Assembly (NCBI GenBank): GCA_030386875.1
Contig: CM059560.1
Location: 34,280,183-34,344,182, forward strand
Direction of reading: 5' to 3'
Origin: Morinoia aosen
Taxonomy: Eukaryota; Arthropoda; Malacostraca; Amphipoda; Talitridae
Length of the DNA: 64,000 nt
Shown here: positions 44,459 through 55,135 of the stretch, in pieces
Layout of the letters: the number at the start of each line of letters is the position of its first letter
Numbering within the stretch: position 1 is the first letter of the stretch
Notes under the pieces: model-generated
Told to the model about the DNA's origin: nothing
The model's database searches: none
What the model saw: only the letters and a program-made list of their open reading frames with translations
Made by a program: the position numbers and the translations under genes

Positions 44459-45884
44459 TAAACAATGCTTAATAGAGAAAATCGGCCGACCATTGACGGG
44501 CCACGAGAGGCCCTCTTCCTCCCCCCACAGGGGCGTAGATTTTTTTTTTTATTACATAAATATGTTGTTCTCGTCACGCCCATTAATTTAGTACTAATTT
44601 CAAGATTGTACGTCTTATAGTTTAGAAATTACCCTTTTTGTCAGGGTAATTCGCGAAGTATCTTAGATGGGTTCTCTAAAATGGCTAGCCGGTCGCACCG
44701 ACTCCAAACCCGCAGGTTTGGACGCCGCCCACCCCTCTCCCTCCACCTCCGTAGCACTACAGGGAAGTTGCCATTCGCGCCAATCATTTAACTATGTAGT
44801 AATTCTGAGGTTTATTAAGCTATCTGTTAGTTATACAATTATTATTAATCACTGCATCATAAACACCATAAGTACTTAGTAAGTGGATAGAACAGCGGAA
44901 TACCAAAGTTAACCTGCAGTAAATCATTATAATTAGTTATGACAACGACCGCTGGCGTTTGGCCAATCGACCCTCCATCTCGGCACTCAAGAACAGGCAT
45001 TTTCAAACTTTTTTAACTTAACCTCAAACTAACTGAACTTGGCCTAACTTTACCCAACCTAACCTAACTTAACCTAACCTCTTAACCTAACTCAACTTAA
45101 CTTAAGCTAACCTAAATTAATATAACCTAACATTTCTGTAGCTGCTCGGAGGTGGTGCTGTAGCTGCTCGGAGGTGGAGGGAGAGGGGTGGGTGGCGTCC
45201 AAATCTGCGGGCTTGGAGTCTGTGCTAACCCTGAAGCGTGTGACAGCTCTCTTCATAATTCCGTCAAGCTACCCGATTAATTTGGTAACGTAGCGCTACG
45301 GTTTGGTCATCGTGTGACGCCGCCTTTACTTTGAATTTCAAAATTTCTTCTTTAAGTCCGTATAACTCAAAAATTAAAGAGTTTTGGCATTTTATAATTC
45401 GTAAAAATCTATTTCATCTGCGTTTTTCCACCTATGCTAGAATTGTGTGCGCACACATAAGAACACCAAATATATAATGCATTTTTCGTATTTTGGTAAT
45501 CTTGGGTTTTATTTCTAGATCTTGGGGTTTTCAAACCATTATCTTGGGTTTTGATAAAACTCTCATTGGCAGCCTGAACTGTGGCACAGTGGCAGCCCTG
45601 GCGACTAGCGAGTGGCGGGAAGAGCAAATTTTCGAAACCACTGGCCCATGCCAGTGATGCCACTGGCCCTCCGCGATCCCTGCCTGCGAGTCACGAATCA
45701 CTCACGATATATACCGTGCTGCGAGTCAAGCGCCAGTGGCCTGAGTAAATTCATCGCGATGAATTGCTACAGCGACTGCAAAATGCGTGAGTTAAACAAT
45801 TATTTTCTAAACAGTAGGTTTGCTGTAAAGATTTACTGGATAAAAATACTCTAAATGCTGTTCTGAGTAATAAATTGAGTTTTC
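44459..45884. other. Inverted repeats and AACCT-like tract
   Basis: No gene recognised. GC-rich segments at about 44690-44770 and 45148-45232 are inverted copies (shared CCCACCCCTCTCCCTCCACC), suggesting a foldback element with a ~370-bp loop. Inside the loop, 45014-45140 is a run of degenerate TAACCT/AACTT units like inverted arthropod telomere repeats. The segment 45540-45760 shows nothing identifiable. Confidence 0.5.
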
Positions 45885-47229
45885 TTAAGGAGGCCGTCTG
45901 GGTAAAAAAAATCCGTTATTTATGGATGGATTTCTCTGAAATTTTCACAGTAGGTGTGAAATGATGCAAAGATCAGTTGTTATTTCATCAAAATTTTTGT
46001 ATCTGCACTTTTTTTTTCTTGGTTTTCGAAAAGTATGATAAAATAGTTTTTTTTTTAATCTATCTTCTACAATTGTGAAGTTACAGAACAGGACTTCGTT
46101 TTTAGATTGCTTATATGTCTATACAACCATACGCAATAGGGAATTTTGATAACTTCTTTTTGTGGATTTTGGGAATTAAAAATAAAAAAATTGACTTTTT
46201 CTTCATATTTTTTTTCATGTCGTGTAATTTTCATAGTAACAAATGTATCCAAAAATTTCATTGCGTATCGATACTCCTTGCAAAGCCCTATTGAATGGTA
46301 TATAAACCATTCTTGTAGCTCAAAAATTGTGGAAGAAGATACATTTGAGAAACCAATTATCATGTTTCCAGAAAAACGTGTTTTTCACAAAAAAATTGTT
46401 TTTCTTTTCATCTTTTGAACTACAAGGTTTTCTACAATGAACTCTAGGTTGTTTGTAGCCCTTTTTAAGCCCTTTCGATTGATATAATTTACATTGCTGT
46501 AGCTTTGTAACTCTGGGAAAAAATATACAGCAAAAGACAATACGTGTAATTCATCAAAACAACCACTTTTTTATTTTTTCATTTTTTTTCAATCAAAATA
46601 CTTTTTTTTTCAAGTCAACTCCTCTGTTTTGTAGCTCTTTTTAAGCAGAGCGTCCCCCTTATGAATCCATGCTTTTGAGATTTCATGAGAAACTGGGATT
46701 TTTTGCTGCTAGAAGAAGTGTAAGAGGTCAGGTACATTCTGTGAAAAAATGAGACTCTTACGTTCACTCGTTCGCCCGCTACGGGGGCTTAAAGAATGGG
46801 GAGGAGGGGAGGGGGAAGTGGTATTTTATCATGTTACACCTCTCCAATGGCATTTTCTTCACGGCGCAAAGTTGCTATGTCATCTCCAATGGCTCTGGAT
46901 TACTCTATAATGATTTCAGGGGTCTAACTTGAACCAAAAATTTTACAAAATTTTTAATTTGAATTGTTTATGTTTCTTTGTTTTGCTTATAATGTAAACA
47001 ATGGTTTTTGGGGTTTCAAACAACTTCTCCTCCTACAGTTTTTAAGCTACAGTAATGATTTTGGTATCATTGGATGTGGGAAGACACGGGCTTTTAGGGT
47101 AACTAAAATTTGTTTCCTCAAATTTCCATTTTCAACATGAAAATGTGTAAAAATAGGAAAAAATGTACTTTTTCGGTAATGTACAATTTTATGACGTCAT
47201 AACTCATGAGCAATAAATAATTTTGGAAT

Positions 47230-47505
47230 TGTTAGACCAGAGAGGCCTCTTTCCATCTTGGAATAATGGAGTACGACAACGATTATAAGTATGAGTGTGG
47301 GGTATAGAAACACAGTAGGTAATCTAGGAACTACATGTACTGTACGTCCGTCGAGCACGGCGGCGAGAACAAGAAGAAGGAGCTCGATCGCTCTACAAAG
47401 GCGGTGAGCACATGAACATAGAAAACGGGACGGAAGTAATTTAATGGGCGACTGCGACAACTCATATATAATAATAAATATATATACCGAAGTTGGATCT
47501 CAACA
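47230..47505 (-). repeat. 3' LTR of Copia (minus strand)
   Basis: Near-copy of 54146-54421; one difference near 47489. The adjoining 47506-47515 (minus GGAGGGGGTG) is the polypurine tract. Confidence 0.92.
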
Positions 47506-47647
47506 CACCCCCTCCAACTGAAGTATTCCATCCCACTATGCATCAATTCACATAGTAATCAATTAGAGCTAACATTTCAACTTTCAGATCTTTCATTGAG
47601 CATTGAACAGAAGAAAAACAACAAAAAAAATCACCAGTGTAGATTAA

Positions 47648-50223
47648 CCCATTTACGCCGAGAATAGGAAATGTATTCAGATTTGTTTATAACTTTCAAT
47701 AAAGGGTAAAATGGATGTAAAAGAAACAAAAATGACATCCATTTAGTTGTATAAAATATAATTTTTGAAATATGAGGCGTGATCATATGGACACGCTCGG
47801 CAAGAGAGGGTACAAAAACTAACTATTTTCAAATATGGTATATAATGATAATATTGATCCATTTGAACATATGAGGCCTTGATATTACAACATATTCAAT
47901 GTATATAGAATATATAAAAAAAATAACGTAAATAAATTATAAAAAATAATACAAAATACAAAATTATATCCATCTTGACAACAAATAACCTCTTGAACTA
48001 ATATGCAGTGGAAGACATATAAGGAACCAAATTACTGCATGTGATAAGACTTGAAGCATTGCAAGCACAGCCCAACATCGCATTTTGAGCAAGACATACG
48101 TATGGTGGAGCTGCATCCATCGCCGTTGCACCTACGACGGTTAGATGCAATTGGGAAGTGATCAATTCTGTCGAACCTGGCATCATTGAATCCTGGACGT
48201 GATGAAATTCTTTTCATGCCACTTTTCTTGGGAACCATTTGAAATCTAGACAAATATGACATTGCCACATTTTGTCTGAAATTGAGATGATCTTGTCCTG
48301 AGCCCCTCTTCTTAGCCAAGATCCAAGCATTTTGAATTGAAACATCGACTAGCCAGGAAAATAAACTCCACCACCACTTTTTACCTCTGATTCCAATACG
48401 GTAGCAGTTGATGTTTTGGTCCATCTGATCTGTTCCGCCCATGGAATTATTGTATGCTTTTACTGATTTTGGAATTTCGATTTCAACATGCTTGGTTTTT
48501 TGCTTTGACCAGCGCTTTACCTTACCAACGGGTAATACTCCATGGAGAGTAGACGCAACAGTTACAACAGCATTGTCTTTCCATCTAGTAACTTTGATGT
48601 TCTCTGAGCCCATAGTTCCCGTGACACACTCGGCGTAACCTCTCTCTTTCTTGTCAACTGTATTTGCATCGAGAATAGGGCATGATTTGTCGATCCTATT
48701 CTTTCTTACTGTCCCTGTTCCGTCATATCCGCGGGTTTTTATTTCTTGAAGCAACGGAAGGGTTGTAAACAAATTATCAGTGAATAGATGGTATGGAAGA
48801 ATCCTTTTTTCATCACTGTACATATTCAGAAGATTGAGTACTGTAGCAGAGCATTTGCCATATTTGCTTTCTAATTCTTCGTCTCCTTGGTGAGTTTTCC
48901 CTTGGTAAGGATCAAACGCAATAAGATAACCTTCGGTTGTGTTCTGACTCCATATCTTATAACCGAACCTAATGGGTTTGTTGCGAATGGCTTGCTTGCA
49001 ACTGTGTTTACCAAAATATTCCACCATCGCTTCGTCGTGTGAAATATTTCTCTCGGGAACGTAATGTTCCATAAACTTACGCTGCAAATGATTTATCAAA
49101 GGACGAAGTTTGGCATACTTGTCATTTTTATCAAGGTCATCAGTTGCATTGAAATGAAGACATTTCATAATTTCGTCAAATCTGTCTCGGCGCATTGCGC
49201 TGCAGATAGCTTCATTGTGAAGTTCTGGAGACTGAGACCAAAACATTCTACGTCGTGGTACTGGATGATATCCTGAGACAATTAGTATTCCTAAAAATAC
49301 TCTCAGTTCTTCAATCGCAACCGAAATATCTGGCCAATTATTCTTCATGCAATACTTCGTCATCTGCTTCTTACAATAATCGAGCAGTTCATCACTGAAA
49401 AATAACTCAAAGAGTTCTGTTTCGCTCATTTGGTTGTAAGTGCTATAGTCACCTTCAGGAAATGGAGCTTGACTTAGCAGTTTGTCTTCTTTTTTCCATT
49501 TTGGTTTTACAGGCGCCTCTTTTGAAGTTCTCTTCGTTTTCCTCGCTGGTTGCATATCTTCTTCAACCTCGTCTTCGATGTCGCTCTTGTTACGATACCT
49601 CAACTCTGCTGGCGCTAATAATTGATTACCAGACAAATTTTCAGGGTAAAATGGTGTCCCAGCGTCGTCATTTCCTGAGTCTTCATCCGTAACATTGCCC
49701 TCATTTGGCGGTTCAATGTATATATCGCAGTTGTTATCATCGTCATTCTCTAATATATCCAGAATTTCATTCACAGTCAGTCCAGTCCGCCTGAAATAAA
49801 AGATATCATATTGTACCCACTTATACCGACTGTGTTCATATGATCACGCAAAGATTATAATGACATTACAATACATAAATATTTTTCTGCAAACTCAACA
49901 ATACTCATATACCTTCCTATGCATGTGTATATAATATTGTGAATGTTTCAACTGATTTGCATAATTGTAGCAAAAGTTATGGTACTTACATCCTACGTGA
50001 ATTCGCCATGACTGCTACTGCGGGAACAGCGTGAACGTGACGTGCGCTCTCCTCAGAGGACACTCCACCACTGACTAAACTGTTGCATCAGATTTATCAC
50101 CAGACGTGTACAGAACACGTTCAAATTCTGATTGAACGTAGTTTATGCCTTGTTTTGGTTTTATATTGCTTTTTGAAAAGTAATATCAACTGTGTTCATA
50201 TGAACACGCTCGGCGTAAATGGG
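47648..50223 (-). mobile_element. piggyBac element inserted in Copia
   Basis: Terminal inverted repeats CCCATTTACGCCGAG (47648) and CTCGGCGTAAATGGG (ending 50223). The left flank is TTAA (47644-47647); the right flank is TAAA (50224-50227), one base off the expected duplicate. Subterminal copies of a TGTTCATATGAACACG-like palindrome occur near 47779, 49832 and 50191. The element is 2,576 bp and carries one transposase gene. Confidence 0.9.
48032..50009 (-). CDS. piggyBac transposase, two exons
   Basis: Exon 1 is 50009-49990 (ATG at 50009), the intron 49989-49791 (GTAAGT donor, TTTCAG acceptor), and exon 2 49790-48032. Joined length is 1,779 bases, an exact 592 codons plus stop. Without the intron the longest frame starts at 49774 (580 aa). 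In that 580-aa numbering, the N-terminus is acidic, the catalytic DDD triad is D247, D333 and D449, and a C-terminal Cys-rich finger has C549, C554, C562, C565, C570, C573 and H578. The enzyme cuts and reseals at TTAA without a footprint. All key parts look intact, and the GTAAGT/CAG match and phase make the intron likely. Confidence 0.92.
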
Positions 50224-50378
50224 TAAATGGGCACTGACCACGATACAAAAAAAATACGCACAATAATGCATAGTCCGCAATAGCGTTAAGAGTATTGTAC
50301 TCAAGAAAGTTCTACCTTTTCTTGCAATTGGTGTACACAAAGCTAAACTAGAAACATGTCAGACACAGTAACTTGGAA

Positions 50379-53300
50379 TTAAACACACACTTTGAACTTG
50401 AGCAACGACTGTCTAGTAACAGGCTTTGTGAACATGTCGGCCATGTTTTCCTCTGAAGGAACAAAGCGCAAAACTGCTTTATTGTCTTGAATGATTGCTC
50501 GAATGAAATGAAATCTTATGTCTATATGTTTCGAGCGTTGATGATGAACAGGGTTTTTGGCTAGATCAATAGCACCTCTATTATCAACAAAAATTGCAAC
50601 CGGTTCATCATATCCATCCATATCACACAGAAGCTGTTTGAGGAAAATTCCCTCCTGCACAGCATAAGTCAAGGCAACATACTCAGCTTCGCAGCTTGAA
50701 AGAGCAACAATATTTTGTTTCTTGGACTTCCAAGATATCAGTGAACTGTTGCTAGATGACTTAAACACATATCCTGATATGCTCTTCCGGTCAGAGGATC
50801 CACCCCAGTCAGAGTCAGAGAAACCAGTAATTTGCACGGGGTTCTCGGATTTCACAAATTTCAAACCGTATGAAATACTACCTTTAAGATACTTCAACAC
50901 AAAGTTACACAAATTCAGATGAGCATTTGTTGGACAAGTTAAATGTTGTGACAGTAATGTAACAACATAGCAAATATCAGGCCTAGTACAAGTCATCAAG
51001 TAGATCAGGCTGCCAACTATCTCACAGAACAGTTTTGGATCGCACAAATTCCTAGAATCAGAGCTTACATCAAGCTTGTTGGCACTGGGATCACATGGAA
51101 TAGACTTAGGCTTACAATCAGACATCCTAAATTTTGACAAAATTTTCTCAACATACTTTGACTGCTTCATCTCAATTGAGTCATGCTTCACATCAAATTC
51201 AATGCCTAAAAAACATGAAATTTGTCCAAGATCTTTCATTTTGAATTTATTTGACAATGTACACTTGACTTCAGTCAATACCACAGCGTTAGAAGAGGCC
51301 AAAATTAAATCATCAACCCATACAATAATAATCACTTTTCCAGAGTTGCTTTCCCTCACATAGACACAAGTATCACTGAGAGATTGAACAAAATTTTGTT
51401 CAACAAGAAAATGATGCAGGAGATTGTTCCAGTTACGGCCACTTTGCTTTAAGCCATACAAAGATTTTTTGAGTTTGCAGACTAACTTCTCTCCATTTTT
51501 GTCAAGTTCAACAAATCCCTCAGGCTGTTCTACAAAAACATCACAGTCAATTTTTGCATGAAGATAAGCAGTGCACACGTCCATCTGGTGCACAATGTAC
51601 GACTTTTGCACAGCAATATCCATCAGCATTCTAACAGAAGTTAGACGTGCTGTAGGAGAAAAAGTTTCTTTGAAATCGACATCAGCTACTTGGGAATATC
51701 CCTTGGCTACATAACGAGCTTTGAAAGTTTCCTGGTCATTGGGTCCTGATTTAACACTATAGACCCATCGTCCCCCAATAACAGATCTATCTTTTGGCTT
51801 TTCAACAAGTTCGTACGTCTCATTATCGGCTAGTGCAGCTATCTCAGTGGTCATTGCCTGTTTCCACTCAACAGAATCTGGGGATGAAATTGCCTCAGAG
51901 TAAGACTTAGGGATACTGCTCACTCTGTAGCAATAATCAACAAAATTATTAGTGATATCCAATTCATCTGGATCAACATAGTCTTTTAAATAAGCTGGGG
52001 GCTTCTTTTCTCTCAAAGGAAATCTTCTAGTGGGCTCTGCATCTGAATGATTTTCATTTTGAATCACTTCTGGAACAGTCCCAGGTTTCAACTCAGCCTC
52101 AGCCTTGTCAGCCTTCTCACTTTGTTTCAGCTCAGCAGGGTTATCTACAGCAATGAACTCATCCTCACCCACCACATTTCTAGAAATTTTATCACAGAAT
52201 GTGACACATCTGACTCTTTTTATTTGACAAGTTTCAGGGAAATAAATCATGTAAGCAGGGCTGCACGGGTCATATCCCAGAAAAGTACCCTGCTCTGACC
52301 TAGGGTCAAGCTTTCCTGGGTCTTGAACCATGGCAAAACATTTTGATCCAAAAATGTGCATATTGGAAAGGTCAGGTTTCTTTCCCGTGAACATCTCAAA
52401 AGGAGTTTTGCCTGTCCTTTTGTTGAAACACCTATTTCTAATGTAAGCAGCTGTTCTTACAGCATGATTCCACAATTCTTTTGGCAAATTTGCATGCAGC
52501 AACAAACACCTAGCCATCTCAAACAATGATCTCCAAGATCTCTCAGCAGTCCCATTCTGATGGGGAGAGTACGGAGCTGAAAATTCATGCTTTATTTTGT
52601 TCTCCGTGACAACAGCTTTGAACAAGTTTGAGGAATACTCGGTGCCGTTATCTGTTCTTAAACGTTTAACAGAGCCAAATGGAGCAGAATCAGCCAAGAA
52701 TTTTTTAAATGCCCCAACAGTGTCACTTTTACTTTTGAGGAAATACACAAAAATGAGGCCTGAAAAGTCATCCACAAAAGACATGACATACATGGAATTC
52801 TCAAAAGAAGTAGGGCTTATAGGTCCAGCTAGGTCACTATGGACTAGCTCTAAAGGTTTTCTTGACTTTTCATCAGGGTCTCTGCTCCTATATTGACACA
52901 TTTTACCCTGGACACAGATCTCACAATCGAAATTATGCTTGTTGGTAATTTTCATTCCTTTAGTAATACCTTCTAGGCTCAACACATCTTTTACATTACA
53001 ATGCCCAAGAATATTGTGCCACTTCTCCAGAGTGTGTTCACCAACAGCATTAATAGAATCAACAGAGCTTACAGAATTTAAATAATACAGCTTTCCACAT
53101 TTTTTAATATTAAACGCATTCCCATCTGAAGCAAACATCTTTGAGGCGTTTTGACTGAAATTAAATGATGCACCCTGATCAATAGCAGCCTGGACAGAGA
53201 AAATATTCTGCTTAAAACTAGGAATACAAAGAACATTTTTTAAAAGAACATTGTGTTTCCTATTTTTGGCGTCAGTCAGGGTAATTCTCGCATCACCTTT

Positions 53301-53693
53301 ACACTCTACAATATTGTTCATCCTAGAACCATCTGCTGATTCAATGAAATGATTCCTAGGGTCAAAACTTTCATCTAAAGATACAAACTTAGATTTATCA
53401 CAAATAATGTGAGCAGTAGCTCCACAATCCACCAGTAACTTTGCACTGTCTCCAACAGAAGCACTTTCTGAGTCTGTTGATACTCTAAAACAAAAAGAGC
53501 TTTTCACATCTTTGCTATCAGTAGCCATCGCTTTTGCGGTATCTCTCTTTCTGCAAAAATTAGTATCATGAGATGCACTTTTACAAATTGAACACCACCG
53601 ATTTTTCTTTGCACTGTGACTTTTACACTCATATTTCTTGTGACCTGACTTACCACATAAGTAACAAGTAATTTTAGAATCTTTCACTTTCAT
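50379..53693 (-). CDS. pol: Copia Pol: knuckles-PR-IN-RT-RNase H
   Basis: An open frame of 1,104 codons. Two CCHC knuckles (Cys10, Cys13, His18, Cys23; then Cys34, Cys37, His42, Cys47) belong to Gag in most Copia elements. They are followed by the protease DCGA block at about 89-92 (the family usually has DSGA); integrase with His226, His231, Cys257, Cys260 and D287, D348, E384; RT with the VDD block at about 793-795; and RNase H with SDSDWGG, CEAEYVAL and DNRGAIDLA blocks. Integrase before RT is the Copia order. No stops. The protein would make and integrate the element DNA; expression depends on how the gag stop is passed. Confidence 0.92.
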   Translation of the reverse strand: MKVKDSKITCYLCGKSGHKKYECKSHSAKKNRWCSICKSASHDTNFCRKRDTAKAMATDSKDVKSSFCFRVSTDSESASVGDSAKLLVDCGATAHIICDKSKFVSLDESFDPRNHFIESADGSRMNNIVECKGDARITLTDAKNRKHNVLLKNVLCIPSFKQNIFSVQAAIDQGASFNFSQNASKMFASDGNAFNIKKCGKLYYLNSVSSVDSINAVGEHTLEKWHNILGHCNVKDVLSLEGITKGMKITNKHNFDCEICVQGKMCQYRSRDPDEKSRKPLELVHSDLAGPISPTSFENSMYVMSFVDDFSGLIFVYFLKSKSDTVGAFKKFLADSAPFGSVKRLRTDNGTEYSSNLFKAVVTENKIKHEFSAPYSPHQNGTAERSWRSLFEMARCLLLHANLPKELWNHAVRTAAYIRNRCFNKRTGKTPFEMFTGKKPDLSNMHIFGSKCFAMVQDPGKLDPRSEQGTFLGYDPCSPAYMIYFPETCQIKRVRCVTFCDKISRNVVGEDEFIAVDNPAELKQSEKADKAEAELKPGTVPEVIQNENHSDAEPTRRFPLREKKPPAYLKDYVDPDELDITNNFVDYCYRVSSIPKSYSEAISSPDSVEWKQAMTTEIAALADNETYELVEKPKDRSVIGGRWVYSVKSGPNDQETFKARYVAKGYSQVADVDFKETFSPTARLTSVRMLMDIAVQKSYIVHQMDVCTAYLHAKIDCDVFVEQPEGFVELDKNGEKLVCKLKKSLYGLKQSGRNWNNLLHHFLVEQNFVQSLSDTCVYVRESNSGKVIIIVWVDDLILASSNAVVLTEVKCTLSNKFKMKDLGQISCFLGIEFDVKHDSIEMKQSKYVEKILSKFRMSDCKPKSIPCDPSANKLDVSSDSRNLCDPKLFCEIVGSLIYLMTCTRPDICYVVTLLSQHLTCPTNAHLNLCNFVLKYLKGSISYGLKFVKSENPVQITGFSDSDWGGSSDRKSISGYVFKSSSNSSLISWKSKKQNIVALSSCEAEYVALTYAVQEGIFLKQLLCDMDGYDEPVAIFVDNRGAIDLAKNPVHHQRSKHIDIRFHFIRAIIQDNKAVLRFVPSEENMADMFTKPVTRQSLLKFKVCV

Positions 53694-54172
53694 AATTCTT
53701 CAGCTGGCAATCCCCTGATAATCATGGCGATTATCAGTCCATCGCTGATACTCTCGCCGGCTTTCTTCAGGTAGGATGCAGTTGTCTCTGCCCGCAGCAA
53801 GTAGTCGGTTACCGTCTCGCCATTTTTCATCTTCAACGCAGCCAACTCGCAATACAGAGAAATAATTCTCGGTTTACTGCTGCCGAGGTAATGATCACGC
53901 AGAATCTTCATGGATTTTCTTCCATCTCCATAGGCGTCTCTGATAATCAGCGAGAGACTTTTATCATCGAGCCTTTGCACAAGCTCGGAGAAAACTTTCT
54001 TATTCTTCTCAACATCCAGACTTGATTCTTCGCCCTCGAGGATGGCACCCAACGATTTCAAGTCTAGGTAGGCCCGAAATTTCACTTCCCACAACTCATA
54101 CCTTTCATCATTGCCATCAAAAGTTAGGTTACTGGGCCCATAACCTGTTAGACCAGAGAGGCCTCTTTCCAT
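53690..54172 (-). CDS. gag: Copia Gag (short), start inside LTR
   Basis: A 160-residue frame from ATG at 54172, reading out of the LTR through the primer site, then a UBN2/Copia-type Gag with the motif YELWEVKFRAYL and the typical IIRGLPAEE end. It stops at TGA 53690-53692, overlapping the pol ATG by ATGA. Copia Gag normally continues into the zinc knuckles in one frame. Here the knuckles sit at the start of pol, so the expected linker of some tens of residues seems deleted and the frame shifted. Alternatives are reinitiation at the overlap or another start. Confidence 0.7.
   Translation of the reverse strand: MERGLSGLTGYGPSNLTFDGNDERYELWEVKFRAYLDLKSLGAILEGEESSLDVEKNKKVFSELVQRLDDKSLSLIIRDAYGDGRKSMKILRDHYLGSSKPRIISLYCELAALKMKNGETVTDYLLRAETTASYLKKAGESISDGLIIAMIIRGLPAEEL
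54132..54145 (-). promoter_or_regulatory. Copia primer site, half tRNA-iMet
   Basis: Minus strand GGTTATGGGCCCAG directly follows the LTR. It is complementary to the anticodon arm of initiator tRNA-Met, the internal half-tRNA primer known for Drosophila copia. Confidence 0.85.
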
Positions 54173-54421
54173 CTTGGAATAATGGAGTACGACAACGATT
54201 ATAAGTATGAGTGTGGGGTATAGAAACACAGTAGGTAATCTAGGAACTACATGTACTGTACGTCCGTCGAGCACGGCGGCGAGAACAAGAAGAAGGAGCT
54301 CGATCGCTCTACAAAGGCGGTGAGCACATGAACATAGAAAACGGGACGGAAGTAATTTAATGGGCGACTGCGACAACTCATATATAATAATAAATATATA
54401 TACCAAAGTTGGATCTCAACA
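54146..54421 (-). repeat. 5' LTR of Copia (minus strand)
   Basis: Reads TGTTGAGATCC to GGTCTAACA on the minus strand. It includes a run of TATATATTTATTATTATATA after the first ~20 bases. An ATG at 54172 begins the gag frame inside the LTR. Confidence 0.92.
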
Positions 54422-54426
54422 GGAAT

Positions 54427-55131
54427 GAATTTTAGTTTCCTTAGAAGTCCGTGTTTTTCCGCATCCAATGATACCAAAATCATTACTGTAGCTCAAAAAC
54501 TGTAGGAGGAGAAGATTTTTGAAACCCCCCCTCTCGAACTTTGTTTTCTTTGATTTCACATTTTCTTTTCAAGAAAATTGAACTTTTGCTATAAGCAAAA
54601 ACGGTTCTAAATTTAATTTCCTATCAGTATACCAAATTTCATTGTTCTACGTTCAATAATAAAGAAAAAAGTCCGTATGGGGGACGCTCTCCTTAAGCCC
54701 TTTGGATTGGTGTGCTCACCATAGCCGTAGCTATGATACTGCAGCTGTCATTGAGCTATGAATGAAAGCTGCGGTATCATAAATACGGCAGAGCAGCTAA
54801 ATTCTGAAATTTTCAAAAATTTAAAAAAAAATATTTACTCAGCGTTAAAATGTTTTGTTTGTATAATAAAAGCACTTTGAGTAGCCCATGAACGAACTAT
54901 ATTGCCATTCCCGCAGAGAAGCCCGCTAAATTGACCCCAATAATGAGGGGGGTGGGTCCAAGGTCACGCCACCCCCATTGCTTTCCCCTCCTCTGGTGGG
55001 CGCACTATTCGGAGTAGACGTAAACTGAAAGTACCAATGGGAGCGCAAGAAAATCCTCTATAAGATGCATATAAAAGCAGAAAATCAACACAAATCCCGA
55101 TTTCTATCAAGACTGTACTCAGACGGCCTTC
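54427..55131. other. Right arms of elements B and A
   Basis: No gene. The inverted counterpart of the left arms lies in 54437-54530. AT-rich DNA with a CAGCTGTCATTG and GAAAGCTGCGGTATCAT stretch near 54738-54780 forms a short palindrome (GATACTGCAGCT and AGCTGCGGTATC). Confidence 0.5.
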
Positions 55132-55135
55132 TTAA

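Larger units (their letters stand above)
47230..54421 (-). mobile_element. Copia retrotransposon, young, carries piggyBac
   Basis: LTRs of 276 bp at 47230-47505 and 54146-54421 differ at one visible base. They are flanked by the 5-bp duplication GGAAT (47225-47229, 54422-54426). Minus-strand order: LTR, half-tRNA-iMet primer site, gag, pol, polypurine tract, LTR. A piggyBac element sits between the pol stop and the 3' LTR, so it should not break the coding part. Confidence 0.93.
46645..54692. mobile_element. Inner TTAA-flanked element (B) with inverted arms
   Basis: GCAGAGCGTCCCCC follows TTAA (46641-46644), and its near-inverse GGGGGACGCTCTCC precedes TTAA (54693-54696). Inner arms at about 46995-47115 and 54437-54530 are also inverted copies (shared ACAGTTTTT-AGCTACAGTAATG). 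Copia inserted close to the centre. Confidence 0.58.
45889..55131. mobile_element. Outer TTAA-flanked DNA element (A)
   Basis: GGAGGCCGTCTGGGT after TTAA (45885-45888) and ACTCAGACGGCCTTC before TTAA (55132-55135) are inverted termini with one or two differences. TTAA target sites fit the piggyBac or Kolobok superfamilies. No transposase belongs to its own arms, so it is non-autonomous. Element B, Copia and piggyBac lie inside. Confidence 0.65.

Noticed and set aside
45014-45140. True telomere repeat
   Set aside because: Units are degenerate and flanked by ordinary DNA on both sides; at most an interstitial remnant.
54427-54500. Gag start at the far upstream ATG (54406) of the Copia frame
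   Set aside because: That ATG lies 16 bases into the LTR, so it probably lies upstream of the transcription start. The hydrophobic stretch it adds is LTR sequence; ATG 54172 is more plausible.
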